Positions 7,644 to 15,888 are shown, counted from the first letter of the stretch. The stretch is DNA of 28,085 nt from Methanobacteriota archaeon (GCA_002731195.1 PCAI01000048.1:1-28085); one strand, 5' to 3'. Numbers and translations: made by a program. Notes: generated by a model from the sequence alone, not told the origin.

Positions 7644-9329
7644 TCAACTAATTCTTATTAGTTGAAAATCCGTTAATTCTCTTAGAACATCTACTTCTGA
7701 GTTATTTTCTAGATAATTCAAACATTCGTGTGCTATGGAGTGATGATACATCGCCCTTTTCTTTGCATATTCAATAGATCCTGATTTTCTAAGGTCGTTT
7801 ATTGCTGCTTCCAAGTCTTTTTCATCACAAGGTCCATTTCCAAATACATTTTTGAAATTTGGAATATCCATGCTACTATCCATGGCATGAATTGCAATCA
7901 ATGTCCTCTTACCTTGAATGATATCGGAGCCAGCAGGTTTCCCCAATGTCTTTGTATCTCCCGTAATATCAATAAGATCATCCATTAATTGGAAACACAA
8001 GCCGAGATTTAACCCCCATTTCGCCATGTTTGAAACAATTTCCGGAGATGCATCTGATAATATTGCTCCAGTTCTGGCACATGTCTCGAACATAGCACTC
8101 GTCTTCCCCGCAATCATTGCAATATATTCTTCTTCCGAAACTAAATCTCTATTCTCAAATTCTATGTCTTCTTGTTGCCCTTCCGCTACTCTTCTAACCA
8201 TCTCTCCTATTGCTCTAACTAGATAGCGTAAATTATCTCCCGATATTTCTGACGATTCTGCTAATATCTCAAACCCTACTGCCAACATAGCATCGCCTGC
8301 GTTGATGGCCGTAGCATCATCATAAGCCACATGTACAGCATCCAAACCTCTCCTAATAGGATCTTGATCTATGATGTCATCATGGACAAGGGTGAAATTA
8401 TGTATTATCTCAATACATGCACCTAAAGTATAGTGGCCATCATTAGCACTTCCAATTGCTTCTCCTACTAATCTTGGCAAAATGGCCCTCAATCTTTTAC
8501 CTCCTCCTGTGAATAGATGAGTCATTGCGCCATGCAACCTCTTTTGTTCCATTTTACTTAAACTGAACATTATTTCCTCTTCTACTTTACTCTTATGTTC
8601 CTTCAAGGCTTCCATCAAACCACTTCCTGGCTTTTCTTTATCTAAGTACAATTGACCACAGTCTATTATTTCTGTTTTTTTAGAATTAATTATTTGGGAA
8701 AAATTAGGATAATACTCTTTTAAGAAATGTTTCCATATCATTATGAACCATGGTGCAATATACTCATTTGACCATTTTCCTTCCCTCTTCATCATTTCCA
8801 GAAGTTCTTCTTCTCCTATCCATTTTACTTCTTCAATTTCATTTTTATTTATGTTTGTTTCAACATCACATTTAACAAATAGAATATGGTCTATTTCTTT
8901 CTCAATCCAATCATCATCCCATCTGCACTGATACTCAAAACGTCCTAGGAAATTAAAATCCCAATTCTCTGTTTCTGACATCAAAATACCTAATTCGTGT
9001 TCTAACTTTCTTCTCGCAGCATTGATGACTCCTTCACTATCACTTGTATTCTCATTACTCACATTTAATGGATGACTACAACATGCATTTGCCCAAACTC
9101 CTGGAAAAGTTATCTTCTCTTTTGACCGTTGTTGTACCAGCATTTCGCCATTATTATTCATGATAACTACACTGAATGCACGATGTCTATGGCCTTCTGC
9201 AAAGTGACATTCAAGCTTACTTTTAGTGCCTATTACATTATCTTCTTTGTCTACTAATAAACACATTTCCTCCATCATTTCTGATTGTGCAGGGTCGTGC
9301 TTCCCTAGTTGCTCACTAGCGTCTGACAT
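7644..9329 (-). CDS. Fused type I IPP isomerase and geranylgeranyl diphosphate synthase
   Basis: One continuous frame of about 561 residues holds two enzymes. Residues 20-215 are a type I (Nudix-fold) isopentenyl-diphosphate isomerase: ITFPGVWANACCSHPL contains the catalytic Cys, EKEIDHILF the catalytic Glu region, and SNEYIAPWF closes the domain. From about residue 240 to the end is a trans-prenyltransferase with the first Asp-rich motif HDDIIDQDPIRRG and the second QLMDDLIDITGD, followed by GKPAGSD and GKRT. Phe stands five residues before the first DD, typical of C20-forming archaeal GGPP synthases. The fusion would make DMAPP and extend it to GGPP for ether-lipid synthesis. ATG at 9329 is preferred over TTG at 9338. 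It lies 45 bases downstream of IPK on the same strand. Most archaea use the unrelated FMN-dependent type II isomerase. Confidence 0.93.
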   Translation of the reverse strand: MSDASEQLGKHDPAQSEMMEEMCLLVDKEDNVIGTKSKLECHFAEGHRHRAFSVVIMNNNGEMLVQQRSKEKITFPGVWANACCSHPLNVSNENTSDSEGVINAARRKLEHELGILMSETENWDFNFLGRFEYQCRWDDDWIEKEIDHILFVKCDVETNINKNEIEEVKWIGEEELLEMMKREGKWSNEYIAPWFIMIWKHFLKEYYPNFSQIINSKKTEIIDCGQLYLDKEKPGSGLMEALKEHKSKVEEEIMFSLSKMEQKRLHGAMTHLFTGGGKRLRAILPRLVGEAIGSANDGHYTLGACIEIIHNFTLVHDDIIDQDPIRRGLDAVHVAYDDATAINAGDAMLAVGFEILAESSEISGDNLRYLVRAIGEMVRRVAEGQQEDIEFENRDLVSEEEYIAMIAGKTSAMFETCARTGAILSDASPEIVSNMAKWGLNLGLCFQLMDDLIDITGDTKTLGKPAGSDIIQGKRTLIAIHAMDSSMDIPNFKNVFGNGPCDEKDLEAAINDLRKSGSIEYAKKRAMYHHSIAHECLNYLENNSEVDVLRELTDFQLIRIS

Positions 9330-9374
9330 ATATCTCAAATGTCGCAGTGACTACTCGCCTATAATCAATCGTTA

Positions 9375-10175
9375 TTATGGATTAATTTTCGTCCCTATTG
9401 TTGAGCCAGTTCTAATAAGCTGCAAGATTCTCTCTGGCTTCTTTCCATTAATAAACCATACATTTTCAATTTTATTCGATATTTCTGATGCCCTCATTAA
9501 CTTCAAATCCATCCCTCCTGTAACGTCTATTTCGGAATTATGGATTGTTGCTACTGTGTCTTTTTTTGACCACTTTGTAACTAACTTAGCATCAGAATCA
9601 TTTGGTGGCTTATCCAACACGCCATCAACATCTCCTAACAGGAAAATTGTAAAACATACTTCTGGGATTTCCATAGAAAGTCTATACATTAAATCATCTC
9701 CAGATAATATCCCAAACTCATTTTCATCATTTCTGTCTACAACATCGCCAAAACATATTGGAATTATTTGATTATTTTCTTTCTTAAATACTTCAATATC
9801 GCCACTGAAATTTTTACCTAGATTTTTAGCCCAGAGAGAGGGAGGATAGCCGACAGAATTTAGATTAACTTTTTTTAATGAGCCTATTATTTCATTATTT
9901 AATTCTCTCATGTCTTTTCGTATTTGTTCTATCGCACTAATTTGTTGATCATAAATTTTGTAATTCACACCATTAGAAATATCCATCTCTTTTGATAAAA
10001 TATGTCCATAAGAGCCGGCGCCATGGACGATAATGATTTTATATCCTTCATCAGACACTATTTTTAGTATCTCACATACTCTATCAATCGCTTCCTTATC
10101 CAAAGTCTTCGATAAATTCTTGTTAGTTATCAATCCTCCTCCGAGTTTAATTACTATCCTACCTTTGGTACTCAC
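9375..10175 (-). CDS. ipk: Isopentenyl phosphate kinase
   Basis: An amino acid kinase-fold protein, 266 residues, matching archaeal IPK, which phosphorylates isopentenyl phosphate to IPP with ATP. The N-terminal IVIKLGGGLIT is the nucleotide-phosphate loop, and HGAGSYGH contains the IPK-specific catalytic His58. ICFGDVV and FGILSGDDLMYRLS follow, then the ATP-site segment LLGDVDGVLDKPP and VTGGMDLKL, with IRTGSTIGTKI at the end. It starts with GTG, no clear Shine-Dalgarno site, so a leaderless transcript is possible. It precedes IDI-GGPPS on the same strand and supplies its substrate; together with the UbiD-family enzyme at 2854-4125 it indicates the isopentenyl-phosphate branch of the mevalonate pathway. 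Confidence 0.93.
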   Translation of the reverse strand: MSTKGRIVIKLGGGLITNKNLSKTLDKEAIDRVCEILKIVSDEGYKIIIVHGAGSYGHILSKEMDISNGVNYKIYDQQISAIEQIRKDMRELNNEIIGSLKKVNLNSVGYPPSLWAKNLGKNFSGDIEVFKKENNQIIPICFGDVVDRNDENEFGILSGDDLMYRLSMEIPEVCFTIFLLGDVDGVLDKPPNDSDAKLVTKWSKKDTVATIHNSEIDVTGGMDLKLMRASEISNKIENVWFINGKKPERILQLIRTGSTIGTKINP

Positions 10176-10262
10176 AAATTAATCCAAGAGGCATCAGTAT
10201 TCAATACTTACAGTGAAAATATTATTGGACAAGTTAATGTTACATGATTGCTTGGAAGTAAT

Positions 10263-10586
10263 ATGAGTGAAACTGGTGACATTGTTAAATTCCAAAGATG
10301 GTTACAATCTCAACTGTCAGAAGCGGAAAGTATCGAAGATCCGAAGGAGAAAGAAAGAAGAATCTTGAGATTAGATGCTGCACTAGCCGAGACAATATTT
10401 TTCAGAGAATTATTAGAAACAATAGATAATGTTATCGAATCACCATTTATTCAAAGAGATAACCCAGTGCGTAACAATGAAAGGCAAGAAATAACTCCTA
10501 AACAAAACAATTCTCTTACTTGTTCGAAGTGTAGTGGCGAAATAGACCCAGAGTTACAATTCTGTCTATTATGCGGTGAGTACTAA
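10263..10586 (+). CDS. Small zinc-ribbon protein
   Basis: A 107-residue protein of unknown function. Residues 1-65 form amphipathic helices rich in Arg and Glu (ESIEDPKEKERRILRLDAAL), followed by a polar linker and a C-terminal zinc ribbon with paired cysteines CSKC and CLLC, 13 residues apart, of the kind found at the ends of many archaeal proteins. ATG at 10263 is preferred to TTG at 10248 because GGAAGT lies just before it. It is divergent from IPK (87-base gap) and abuts the 3' end of the convergent kptA gene with no spacer. Its role, perhaps nucleic-acid or protein binding, cannot be determined. Confidence 0.75.
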   Translation: MSETGDIVKFQRWLQSQLSEAESIEDPKEKERRILRLDAALAETIFFRELLETIDNVIESPFIQRDNPVRNNERQEITPKQNNSLTCSKCSGEIDPELQFCLLCGEY

Positions 10587-11363
10587 TTACTCCTCTTCAT
10601 CAATCCATTTTGCTCTAGCCAATACATACTGTGGATGTTCATTATCTATTGCAGATAGATATTCTCCTTCAACCTTCTCAGTTAGGTAAACTGTTACTCC
10701 TGCATGCCATATGATTTCTCCTGAAGCAACCATTCTGGCAGTATCTACTTCAAGAATAGTAGGTAGTGAGAAATGTACTTTCCCGGCTTCTGCTGCAGAT
10801 CTAATGGATGCAGACAAATGAACATGTGCTCTACTACCTGGGGTTAGTCCAATTTCTAGTAAATTATCTAATTGTTCGGGGTCACAAGGGAAATATAATG
10901 CATCTGGAATGTTGTCAGTGGGTAAATCTAACTCAATTTCTAAGGTATGCCCATATGTTGCCCTAATCATTATTCCTCTTACCTCGTATCTGCCTTTTGG
11001 ATCAGTTTCTGCTATTGCACTGAAGTGATGCGGTCTCAACCAATGATATCTCTTTTCATCCCCTTTCTTAAATTGCCTTATTATGTCCTTAATATCGACC
11101 CATCCGTTTATATCCATTTCTAAGTCAAATTTTTCAGGAGCATGTCTCAGTATCAAAGCTAAGCGTCTAGCCATACTATTTCTTTCTCCAGTCCTCATGA
11201 TAAATTTCCCTTCTGCATTACATGCTGGGCATAAATGATCGTCTGCATAATATCCATGATTTTGGCACTCTCTAATCATATTAATCCATGCCAAGTGACT
11301 TTCTTTCATGAACCTCTCGGTAAACCTACTTCTTTGCCGACTTAAACAGTGAATGTTATTCAT
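10587..11363 (-). CDS. kptA: RNA 2'-phosphotransferase (Tpt1/KptA family)
   Basis: A KptA/Tpt1-family protein, 258 residues. The family transfers the 2'-phosphate of spliced tRNA to NAD, releasing ADP-ribose 1'',2''-cyclic phosphate. An N-terminal zinc-binding segment (CQNHGYYADDHLCPAC) is followed by LALILRHAP with the catalytic Arg-His, the winged-helix NGWVDIKDII, IRATYGH (usual form IRAxQGH), RAHVHLS and HAGVTVYLTEKV. The family's LYHGT is here LYFPC, so the His-Gly-Thr of the NAD site is not conserved and activity is uncertain. ATG at 11363 leaves only 20 bases to the divergent thiolase; an alternative start at 11309 is preceded by GAGAGG. I keep 11363 because of the upstream GAGGAG. Confidence 0.87.
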   Translation of the reverse strand: MNNIHCLSRQRSRFTERFMKESHLAWINMIRECQNHGYYADDHLCPACNAEGKFIMRTGERNSMARRLALILRHAPEKFDLEMDINGWVDIKDIIRQFKKGDEKRYHWLRPHHFSAIAETDPKGRYEVRGIMIRATYGHTLEIELDLPTDNIPDALYFPCDPEQLDNLLEIGLTPGSRAHVHLSASIRSAAEAGKVHFSLPTILEVDTARMVASGEIIWHAGVTVYLTEKVEGEYLSAIDNEHPQYVLARAKWIDEEE

Positions 11364-11383
11364 CTCCTTCTCCTCGGAATATC

Positions 11384-12517
11384 ATGAAGGCAGTGATAGT
11401 AGATTGGCTCCGGTCACCTTTTCATAGAGCGCATAAGGGAAAATTAGCTGATGTTAGGCCTGATGAAATGGCAGGACATCTGGCAAAGACAATACTGCAA
11501 AGGAATAATATCTCACCAGAGTTAGTTGATGATATTCTAGTTGGTTGTGCATATCCTGAAGGTGAACAAGGATACAATATAGGACGTATCATATCGTACA
11601 TTGGAGGTTTGCCAAACAGTGTTCCTGGTGCAACTTTTAATCGATTATGTGGATCTTCAATGCAATCTGTACTCACGGCTGCATCAAGTATAGAAGTTGG
11701 ATGGGGAGAATGCTTCCTCTGCGGAGGAGTTGAATCAATGAGTCGTGTTAAAAGAAGAGGTTTTAATTGGAATCCTAGTCCTATTTTGGAGTCAAATTTT
11801 CCTCAAGCATATATAGGAATGGTGGAAACAGCAGAGAATGTAGCTAATTTATGGGGAATCTCAAGAGAAGAACAAGAAAATTTTGCACTTCTTTCTCATA
11901 AAAAAGCTTCTTTAGCTAGAAATTCTGGATTCATGGAGGAGGAAATAATACCAATAAATAATTCAAATGAAGAAGTATTTGAAGATGGTTGTATAAGGCC
12001 TAACTCTACACTAGAATCAATGTCTAAGTTACCTCCAGTTCTTGGTCATGGAACTTCAATAACAGCAGCCACAGCTTCTCCCTTAACTGATGGCGCATCT
12101 TTCATGATTGTATGTAGTGAAGATTTTGCGAAGAGAAATAAATTAAATCCTATTGCAAGGATTATTTCAGGGGCAGTTATTGGCTGCGATCCTGAAATAA
12201 TGGGCATAGGTCCGATTAACGCCTCTAAATTAGCTCTCCAGAGAGCAGGATGGAATATTGAAGATATAGATATTTTCGAACTAAACGAGGCTTTCTCTTC
12301 TCAGAGTATTGCTGTAATAAATGAATTAGGTATTGACATTAATAAGGTAAATATTGATGGAGGCTCACTATCAATAGGTCATCCACTAGGGGCGTCTGGC
12401 ATTAGGATAATTGGCAAAGCCTCGTCTATAATGAACAGAACAAATGGAAAACGTGCATTGGCATCCATGTGTATAGGTGGGGGAATGGGTATAGCTATAA
12501 CTTTAGAGAAGATTTAG
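11384..12517 (+). CDS. Thiolase (acetyl-CoA C-acetyltransferase family)
   Basis: A complete thiolase of 377 residues. The acylated nucleophile Cys89 lies in FNRLCGSSMQSV; ELNEAFSSQS and SIGHPLGASG carry the conserved Asn-Glu and His, and MCIGGGMGIA contains the second catalytic Cys. These motifs are those of the FadA/AtoB group (COG0183), unlike the archaeal thiolases that pair with HMG-CoA synthase and a DUF35 protein, which are absent here. It could act in beta-oxidation of fatty acids (3-ketoacyl-CoA cleavage) or in acetoacetyl-CoA formation; sequence alone does not decide. The start ATG lies 20 bases from kptA on the other strand, and coaBC follows after 65 bases. Confidence 0.93.
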   Translation: MKAVIVDWLRSPFHRAHKGKLADVRPDEMAGHLAKTILQRNNISPELVDDILVGCAYPEGEQGYNIGRIISYIGGLPNSVPGATFNRLCGSSMQSVLTAASSIEVGWGECFLCGGVESMSRVKRRGFNWNPSPILESNFPQAYIGMVETAENVANLWGISREEQENFALLSHKKASLARNSGFMEEEIIPINNSNEEVFEDGCIRPNSTLESMSKLPPVLGHGTSITAATASPLTDGASFMIVCSEDFAKRNKLNPIARIISGAVIGCDPEIMGIGPINASKLALQRAGWNIEDIDIFELNEAFSSQSIAVINELGIDINKVNIDGGSLSIGHPLGASGIRIIGKASSIMNRTNGKRALASMCIGGGMGIAITLEKI

Positions 12518-12582
12518 TATTTCTCCAATTTGCATATCTATTTTATCGACGCACTCATGAAGTACCTCCTATTCCGCATGCT

Positions 12583-13779
12583 ATGGCCAGAGATACAGAC
12601 GTCTCAATAAGGGGAGACTCTTTGAAGGATAAAAATGTCTTATTTGCCATAACAGGTGGTATAGCCGCTACAGAATCCGTAAAAATATCTCGTGAATTGA
12701 GGCGTTATGGTGCAAATATAACTATGATAATGACAAAGGAAGCTGAGAAAATAATAACTCCATTAGCCGTCTCTTGGGCTTCTGATACTTCGGTCATAAC
12801 AGGTTGGAGTTATGAAATGTCTCAACTAGAAGATTATGATGCAATACTAGTTGCACCTGCTACAAGAAATACAATTTCTAAACACATCCATGGAATAATG
12901 GATACTCCGTTGATGATGGCTCTATCTGCAGCAAGAGCAAAACAAACTCCTACACTTTTTGTACCTTCTATGCATCAAGATTTATTCGATGATCCTGTTA
13001 CTTCCGAATTATTACAAAAATTGAATTATGATGGTTGTTTTACCATGATTGACAGTGTTAGAGAAAATAAAATAAAACAACCAAAACCAATACAAATAGT
13101 GGCTAAACTTTCCAATATAATAAATAGTAAATTGAATAATCGAAAAAAAATTGCCATCACTTTAGGTGCAAATAGAGCACCAATCGATTCAGTACGAGCA
13201 ATTCAAAATGCTTCTTCAGGTAAGACAGGATGGATTATTTCTGAATACCTATATCGCAACGGTCATGATGTTGTTTGTATAGTAGGTAAAACTACAGAAA
13301 AGCCAAATTTCGAAATGCCAGACATTAGACTAGCAGGAAGTCCGGACGAGATGTTACATGAATCAATTAACCTAGCCTCTGAGGAACAACAACCAGATGC
13401 TTGGATACATGCCGCTGCTGTATTGGATTATTACACAGAGCCTGAAGAAGGGAAGAGGCCTAGTGAACAGGGTGATTGGGAAATGACTTTGACACAAGGA
13501 CCTAAACATATTGCCAAATTAATGCCTTTAGTTGGTAACTCTATACGTATTGGATTCAAACTTGAATCTAACGTAAAAGAAGAAATTTTAATTGAAAAGG
13601 CCAATAAGCAAATAATGCGATATAATCTAGACGCTGTTATCGCAAACATGAAAGAACAAATCCATGACTCAAATTTCCCTAGAGCCAGAATTGTGAATAA
13701 GGATGGTACAGTAAGAATATTAAGTAATTATGAAGAATTGTGTGAGGCCATAGAGTCAGTTATAATAAGGCCTCGATAG
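12583..13779 (+). CDS. coaBC: Phosphopantothenoylcysteine decarboxylase/phosphopantothenate-cysteine ligase
   Basis: A bifunctional CoaBC (Dfp) of about 398 residues for coenzyme A synthesis: CoaB couples 4'-phosphopantothenate to cysteine, and the FMN-dependent CoaC decarboxylates the product. The N-terminal CoaC flavoprotein (residues 15-185) shows NVLFAITGGIAATESVKISR, MTKEAEKIITPLAVSW, LVAPATRNTISKHI and PSMHQDLF. The CoaB part shows ITLGANRAPIDSVRAIQNAS, NASSGKTGWIISEYL and IHAAAVLDYY. Where other CoaC domains have a catalytic His before the APAT motif, this one reads SYEMSQLEDYDAILVAPAT with Glu at about that position. ATG at 12583 is chosen because the earlier open frame overlaps the thiolase and has no similarity. 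Confidence 0.9.
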   Translation: MARDTDVSIRGDSLKDKNVLFAITGGIAATESVKISRELRRYGANITMIMTKEAEKIITPLAVSWASDTSVITGWSYEMSQLEDYDAILVAPATRNTISKHIHGIMDTPLMMALSAARAKQTPTLFVPSMHQDLFDDPVTSELLQKLNYDGCFTMIDSVRENKIKQPKPIQIVAKLSNIINSKLNNRKKIAITLGANRAPIDSVRAIQNASSGKTGWIISEYLYRNGHDVVCIVGKTTEKPNFEMPDIRLAGSPDEMLHESINLASEEQQPDAWIHAAAVLDYYTEPEEGKRPSEQGDWEMTLTQGPKHIAKLMPLVGNSIRIGFKLESNVKEEILIEKANKQIMRYNLDAVIANMKEQIHDSNFPRARIVNKDGTVRILSNYEELCEAIESVIIRPR

Positions 13780-13826
13780 ATTTTATTCCATTACATTCAA
13801 AACTATGTCACTTCTCAGTATTTTTC

Positions 13827-15347
13827 ATGAAAGACCAAGGAAGAGCCAAGAGAGGTATTCCGCCAAAGTCTGAATTCAATTCATGGTATCCTGCAATCGT
13901 CGAAATTGCTGATTTAGTAGATAAGAGGTATCCGATAAAAGGCATGGACGTTTGGAAGCCCTATGGTTGGAAAACTATGTCGCTAATAGACTCTATAACG
14001 CGTAGTGAGATGGAACGAACCGATCATCTCGAGTACAGATTTCCTTTATTAGTTCCTGAAGACTTACTGGAAAAGGAGAATAGACTAGTAGCTAAATTGA
14101 AGGCTGCTAGAGATGCCGGCGTTGATCCTTCTGAATTAAGAATTGGAGAAGAAGATGCTGGATTCAAAAAAGAGGTTTATTGGGTTAAACATGGTGGCGA
14201 AAATAAATTAGATGTTCCAATGTTTCTTAGACCTACATCTGAAACTCCCATGTATAATATGTTCTCTTTGTGGGTAAGGAGTCATGCCGATTTACCACTA
14301 AAAACCTATCAAATAGTTAATACTTTTAGGTATGAAACTAAGCAAACTAGATCTTTCATTAGAGTTAGAGAGATACACTTTTTTGAAGCCCACACAGTAC
14401 ACAAAGATGAAGAAACTGCTACAAAACAAATAGAAGAAGATGCCTCAATAGTTCAAAATATACTTAATAAGTTATGTTTACCTAATATAATCTCAAAAAG
14501 ACCATTGTGGGACACTTTTCCCGGGGCATGGTATACGACTGCTGCTGATGTAATTATGCCTAATGGACGAACTTTACAAGTAGCTACATACCATCATTAT
14601 AGAGATCAGTGGGCAAAATCATTCGATCTTTCTTATGAAGATGAAAATGGAGATAATCAATTTTGCCATCAAACTACTTTTGGAATGTCGGAACGACTTT
14701 TGGGCGCTATTGTTGGCCTACACGGTGATGATTCTGGATTGATACTACCACCTGCGGTTTCGCCCATTCAAGTAGTTATAATGCCCATAGCAACGCATAT
14801 TAGTGACGATGTTCTAGTTTATTCTAATAAAATTAAAAAAGATTTAGAAGAATGTGGGATTCGAACTAAAATTGATGATAGAAATATACGTCCCGGTAAC
14901 AAGCATTACCACTGGGAGATAAAAGGAGTACCGATTAGATTAGAAATTGGCCCAAAAGATATTTCTAAAGAGCAATGTATAATTTCACTAAGAACAGGCG
15001 GCAAAGAAATACTTCCTCTTACAGATCTACCTTCCTCAATACTATCTTCCTTGGATATAATCTCAGAAATATTGGGAAAAAGAGCTAATGCTTCATACAG
15101 AGAAATGGTTTCACAACTACCTAATTCTACTATTTCTGATGGTACTTTAACTTTCAAAGAACCGCTTAATGAAGGTATAGTGTATGAATTCCCATTTGAC
15201 GGTAATGATGCCGATGCGGAAATACTAGAGAAAACATCTGGGTTGACATTATTGGGAGAATGCGAGGAATCATATAAAGAGCCTAGGCCATGTATAATGA
15301 CTGGTAAATTAACAACAAAAAAACAACATCTTGCTAAGATGTACTAA
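13827..15347 (+). CDS. proS: Prolyl-tRNA synthetase, archaeal/eukaryotic type
   Basis: ProRS of 506 residues, the archaeal/eukaryotic form without the bacterial editing insertion. Class II motifs: motif 1 around HLEYRFPLLVPEDLL, motif 2 with FRYETKQTRSFIRVREIHFF, and motif 3 at FGMSERLLGAIVGLHGDD. FLRPTSETPMY binds ATP/proline. The anticodon-binding domain begins near PIQVVIMPIA and contains DRNIRPGNKHYHWEIKGVP. The C-terminal extension ends with KMY, the terminal Tyr expected in this subtype. The start MKDQGRAKRGIPPKSEFNSW fits the family. The last 14 bases overlap the convergent membrane-protein gene. Confidence 0.97.
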   Translation: MKDQGRAKRGIPPKSEFNSWYPAIVEIADLVDKRYPIKGMDVWKPYGWKTMSLIDSITRSEMERTDHLEYRFPLLVPEDLLEKENRLVAKLKAARDAGVDPSELRIGEEDAGFKKEVYWVKHGGENKLDVPMFLRPTSETPMYNMFSLWVRSHADLPLKTYQIVNTFRYETKQTRSFIRVREIHFFEAHTVHKDEETATKQIEEDASIVQNILNKLCLPNIISKRPLWDTFPGAWYTTAADVIMPNGRTLQVATYHHYRDQWAKSFDLSYEDENGDNQFCHQTTFGMSERLLGAIVGLHGDDSGLILPPAVSPIQVVIMPIATHISDDVLVYSNKIKKDLEECGIRTKIDDRNIRPGNKHYHWEIKGVPIRLEIGPKDISKEQCIISLRTGGKEILPLTDLPSSILSSLDIISEILGKRANASYREMVSQLPNSTISDGTLTFKEPLNEGIVYEFPFDGNDADAEILEKTSGLTLLGECEESYKEPRPCIMTGKLTTKKQHLAKMY

Positions 15348-15888
15348 CTCTTTTCTTGAAGAATAGGCCTATTAAAGTCATTAGAGAAAATAAAACGATA
15401 AGCGAAATATCAAAAATCTCAATACTACCTGGTTCTTTCCATGTATCTATTTCATGTAATCCATCCCACGTCATTCCGTTTAACCAAACAACTTGTGTTT
15501 TTCCCTCAACACATATTTCTTTCATATTAGCAATGCCTAATGAACATAGAATTTCTCCCATGCCGATAAATATGTTTGTTAGTATCGCCCCTAATCCGGC
15601 TATGCCAATTAATAAAGTAATTTTTCTTCTCTTTTTAACTGTTATATCTTGTTTTGTTATCGCATTTATATCGGGCATAAATTCCGGAATTTCCACATCC
15701 AGTGAACTAACAGATTTATTCTCTGCAGCAGTATATGAATCTATTTTCGGCCCTATAACTCCCATTTCTTCCAAAGCTTCTCTCCCATAAATTCTCTCAG
15801 CGAGAACATAAAGATGGGGATTATTATCTAATTCCACAGGATTTAGGGTCCCATCTAGAAGCTTCTTCATTAGCTCTGTGTCACTCAT
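15334..15888 (-). CDS. Uncharacterised membrane protein with two transmembrane segments
   Basis: A 184-residue protein I do not recognise. An N-terminal cytosolic-looking part of about 85 residues contains PHLYVLAERIYGREALEEM and a polar linker. A basic patch (VKKRRK) precedes the first membrane segment (about residues 92-114, LLIGIAGLGAILTNIFIGMG). A loop of about 40 residues has two cysteines (CSLGIANMKEIC) that could form a disulfide outside the cell, and a second membrane segment lies at about 157-177 (DISLIVLFSLMTLIGLFF). By the positive-inside rule both ends should be cytoplasmic. It lies 60 bases downstream of the transketolase genes on the same strand and overlaps the proS 3' end by 14 bases. 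Confidence 0.75.
   Translation of the reverse strand: MSDTELMKKLLDGTLNPVELDNNPHLYVLAERIYGREALEEMGVIGPKIDSYTAAENKSVSSLDVEIPEFMPDINAITKQDITVKKRRKITLLIGIAGLGAILTNIFIGMGEILCSLGIANMKEICVEGKTQVVWLNGMTWDGLHEIDTWKEPGSIEIFDISLIVLFSLMTLIGLFFKKRVSTS

Noticed and set aside
7641..7680. Dyad near the EF-2/IDI-GGPPS junction (ATCAACTAATTCTTATTAGTTGA) as a shared terminator
   Set aside because: ATCAACTAA and TTAGTTGA do form an imperfect inverted repeat, but most of it is coding for the IDI-GGPPS C-terminus and there is no following T run on either strand, so I do not call a terminator.
9226..9771. 181-codon plus-strand frame
   Set aside because: It lies antisense to IDI-GGPPS and IPK, both firmly identified, and its composition is the Ser/Ile/Phe-rich look of an antisense frame.
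12469..12582. Longer CoaBC start overlapping the thiolase end
   Set aside because: This stretch is the thiolase end in another frame plus non-coding DNA; the flavoprotein fold starts shortly after ATG 12583.
14856..14867. tRNA T-arm-like GGGATTCGAACT
   Set aside because: It is inside the anticodon-binding domain of proS and no acceptor, D or anticodon arms can be found around it.
15356..15790. 144-codon plus-strand frame
   Set aside because: Antisense to the two-segment membrane protein at 15334-15888. The minus-strand gene has a plausible soluble domain, basic patch and membrane segments, while this one shows only the mirrored hydrophobicity.
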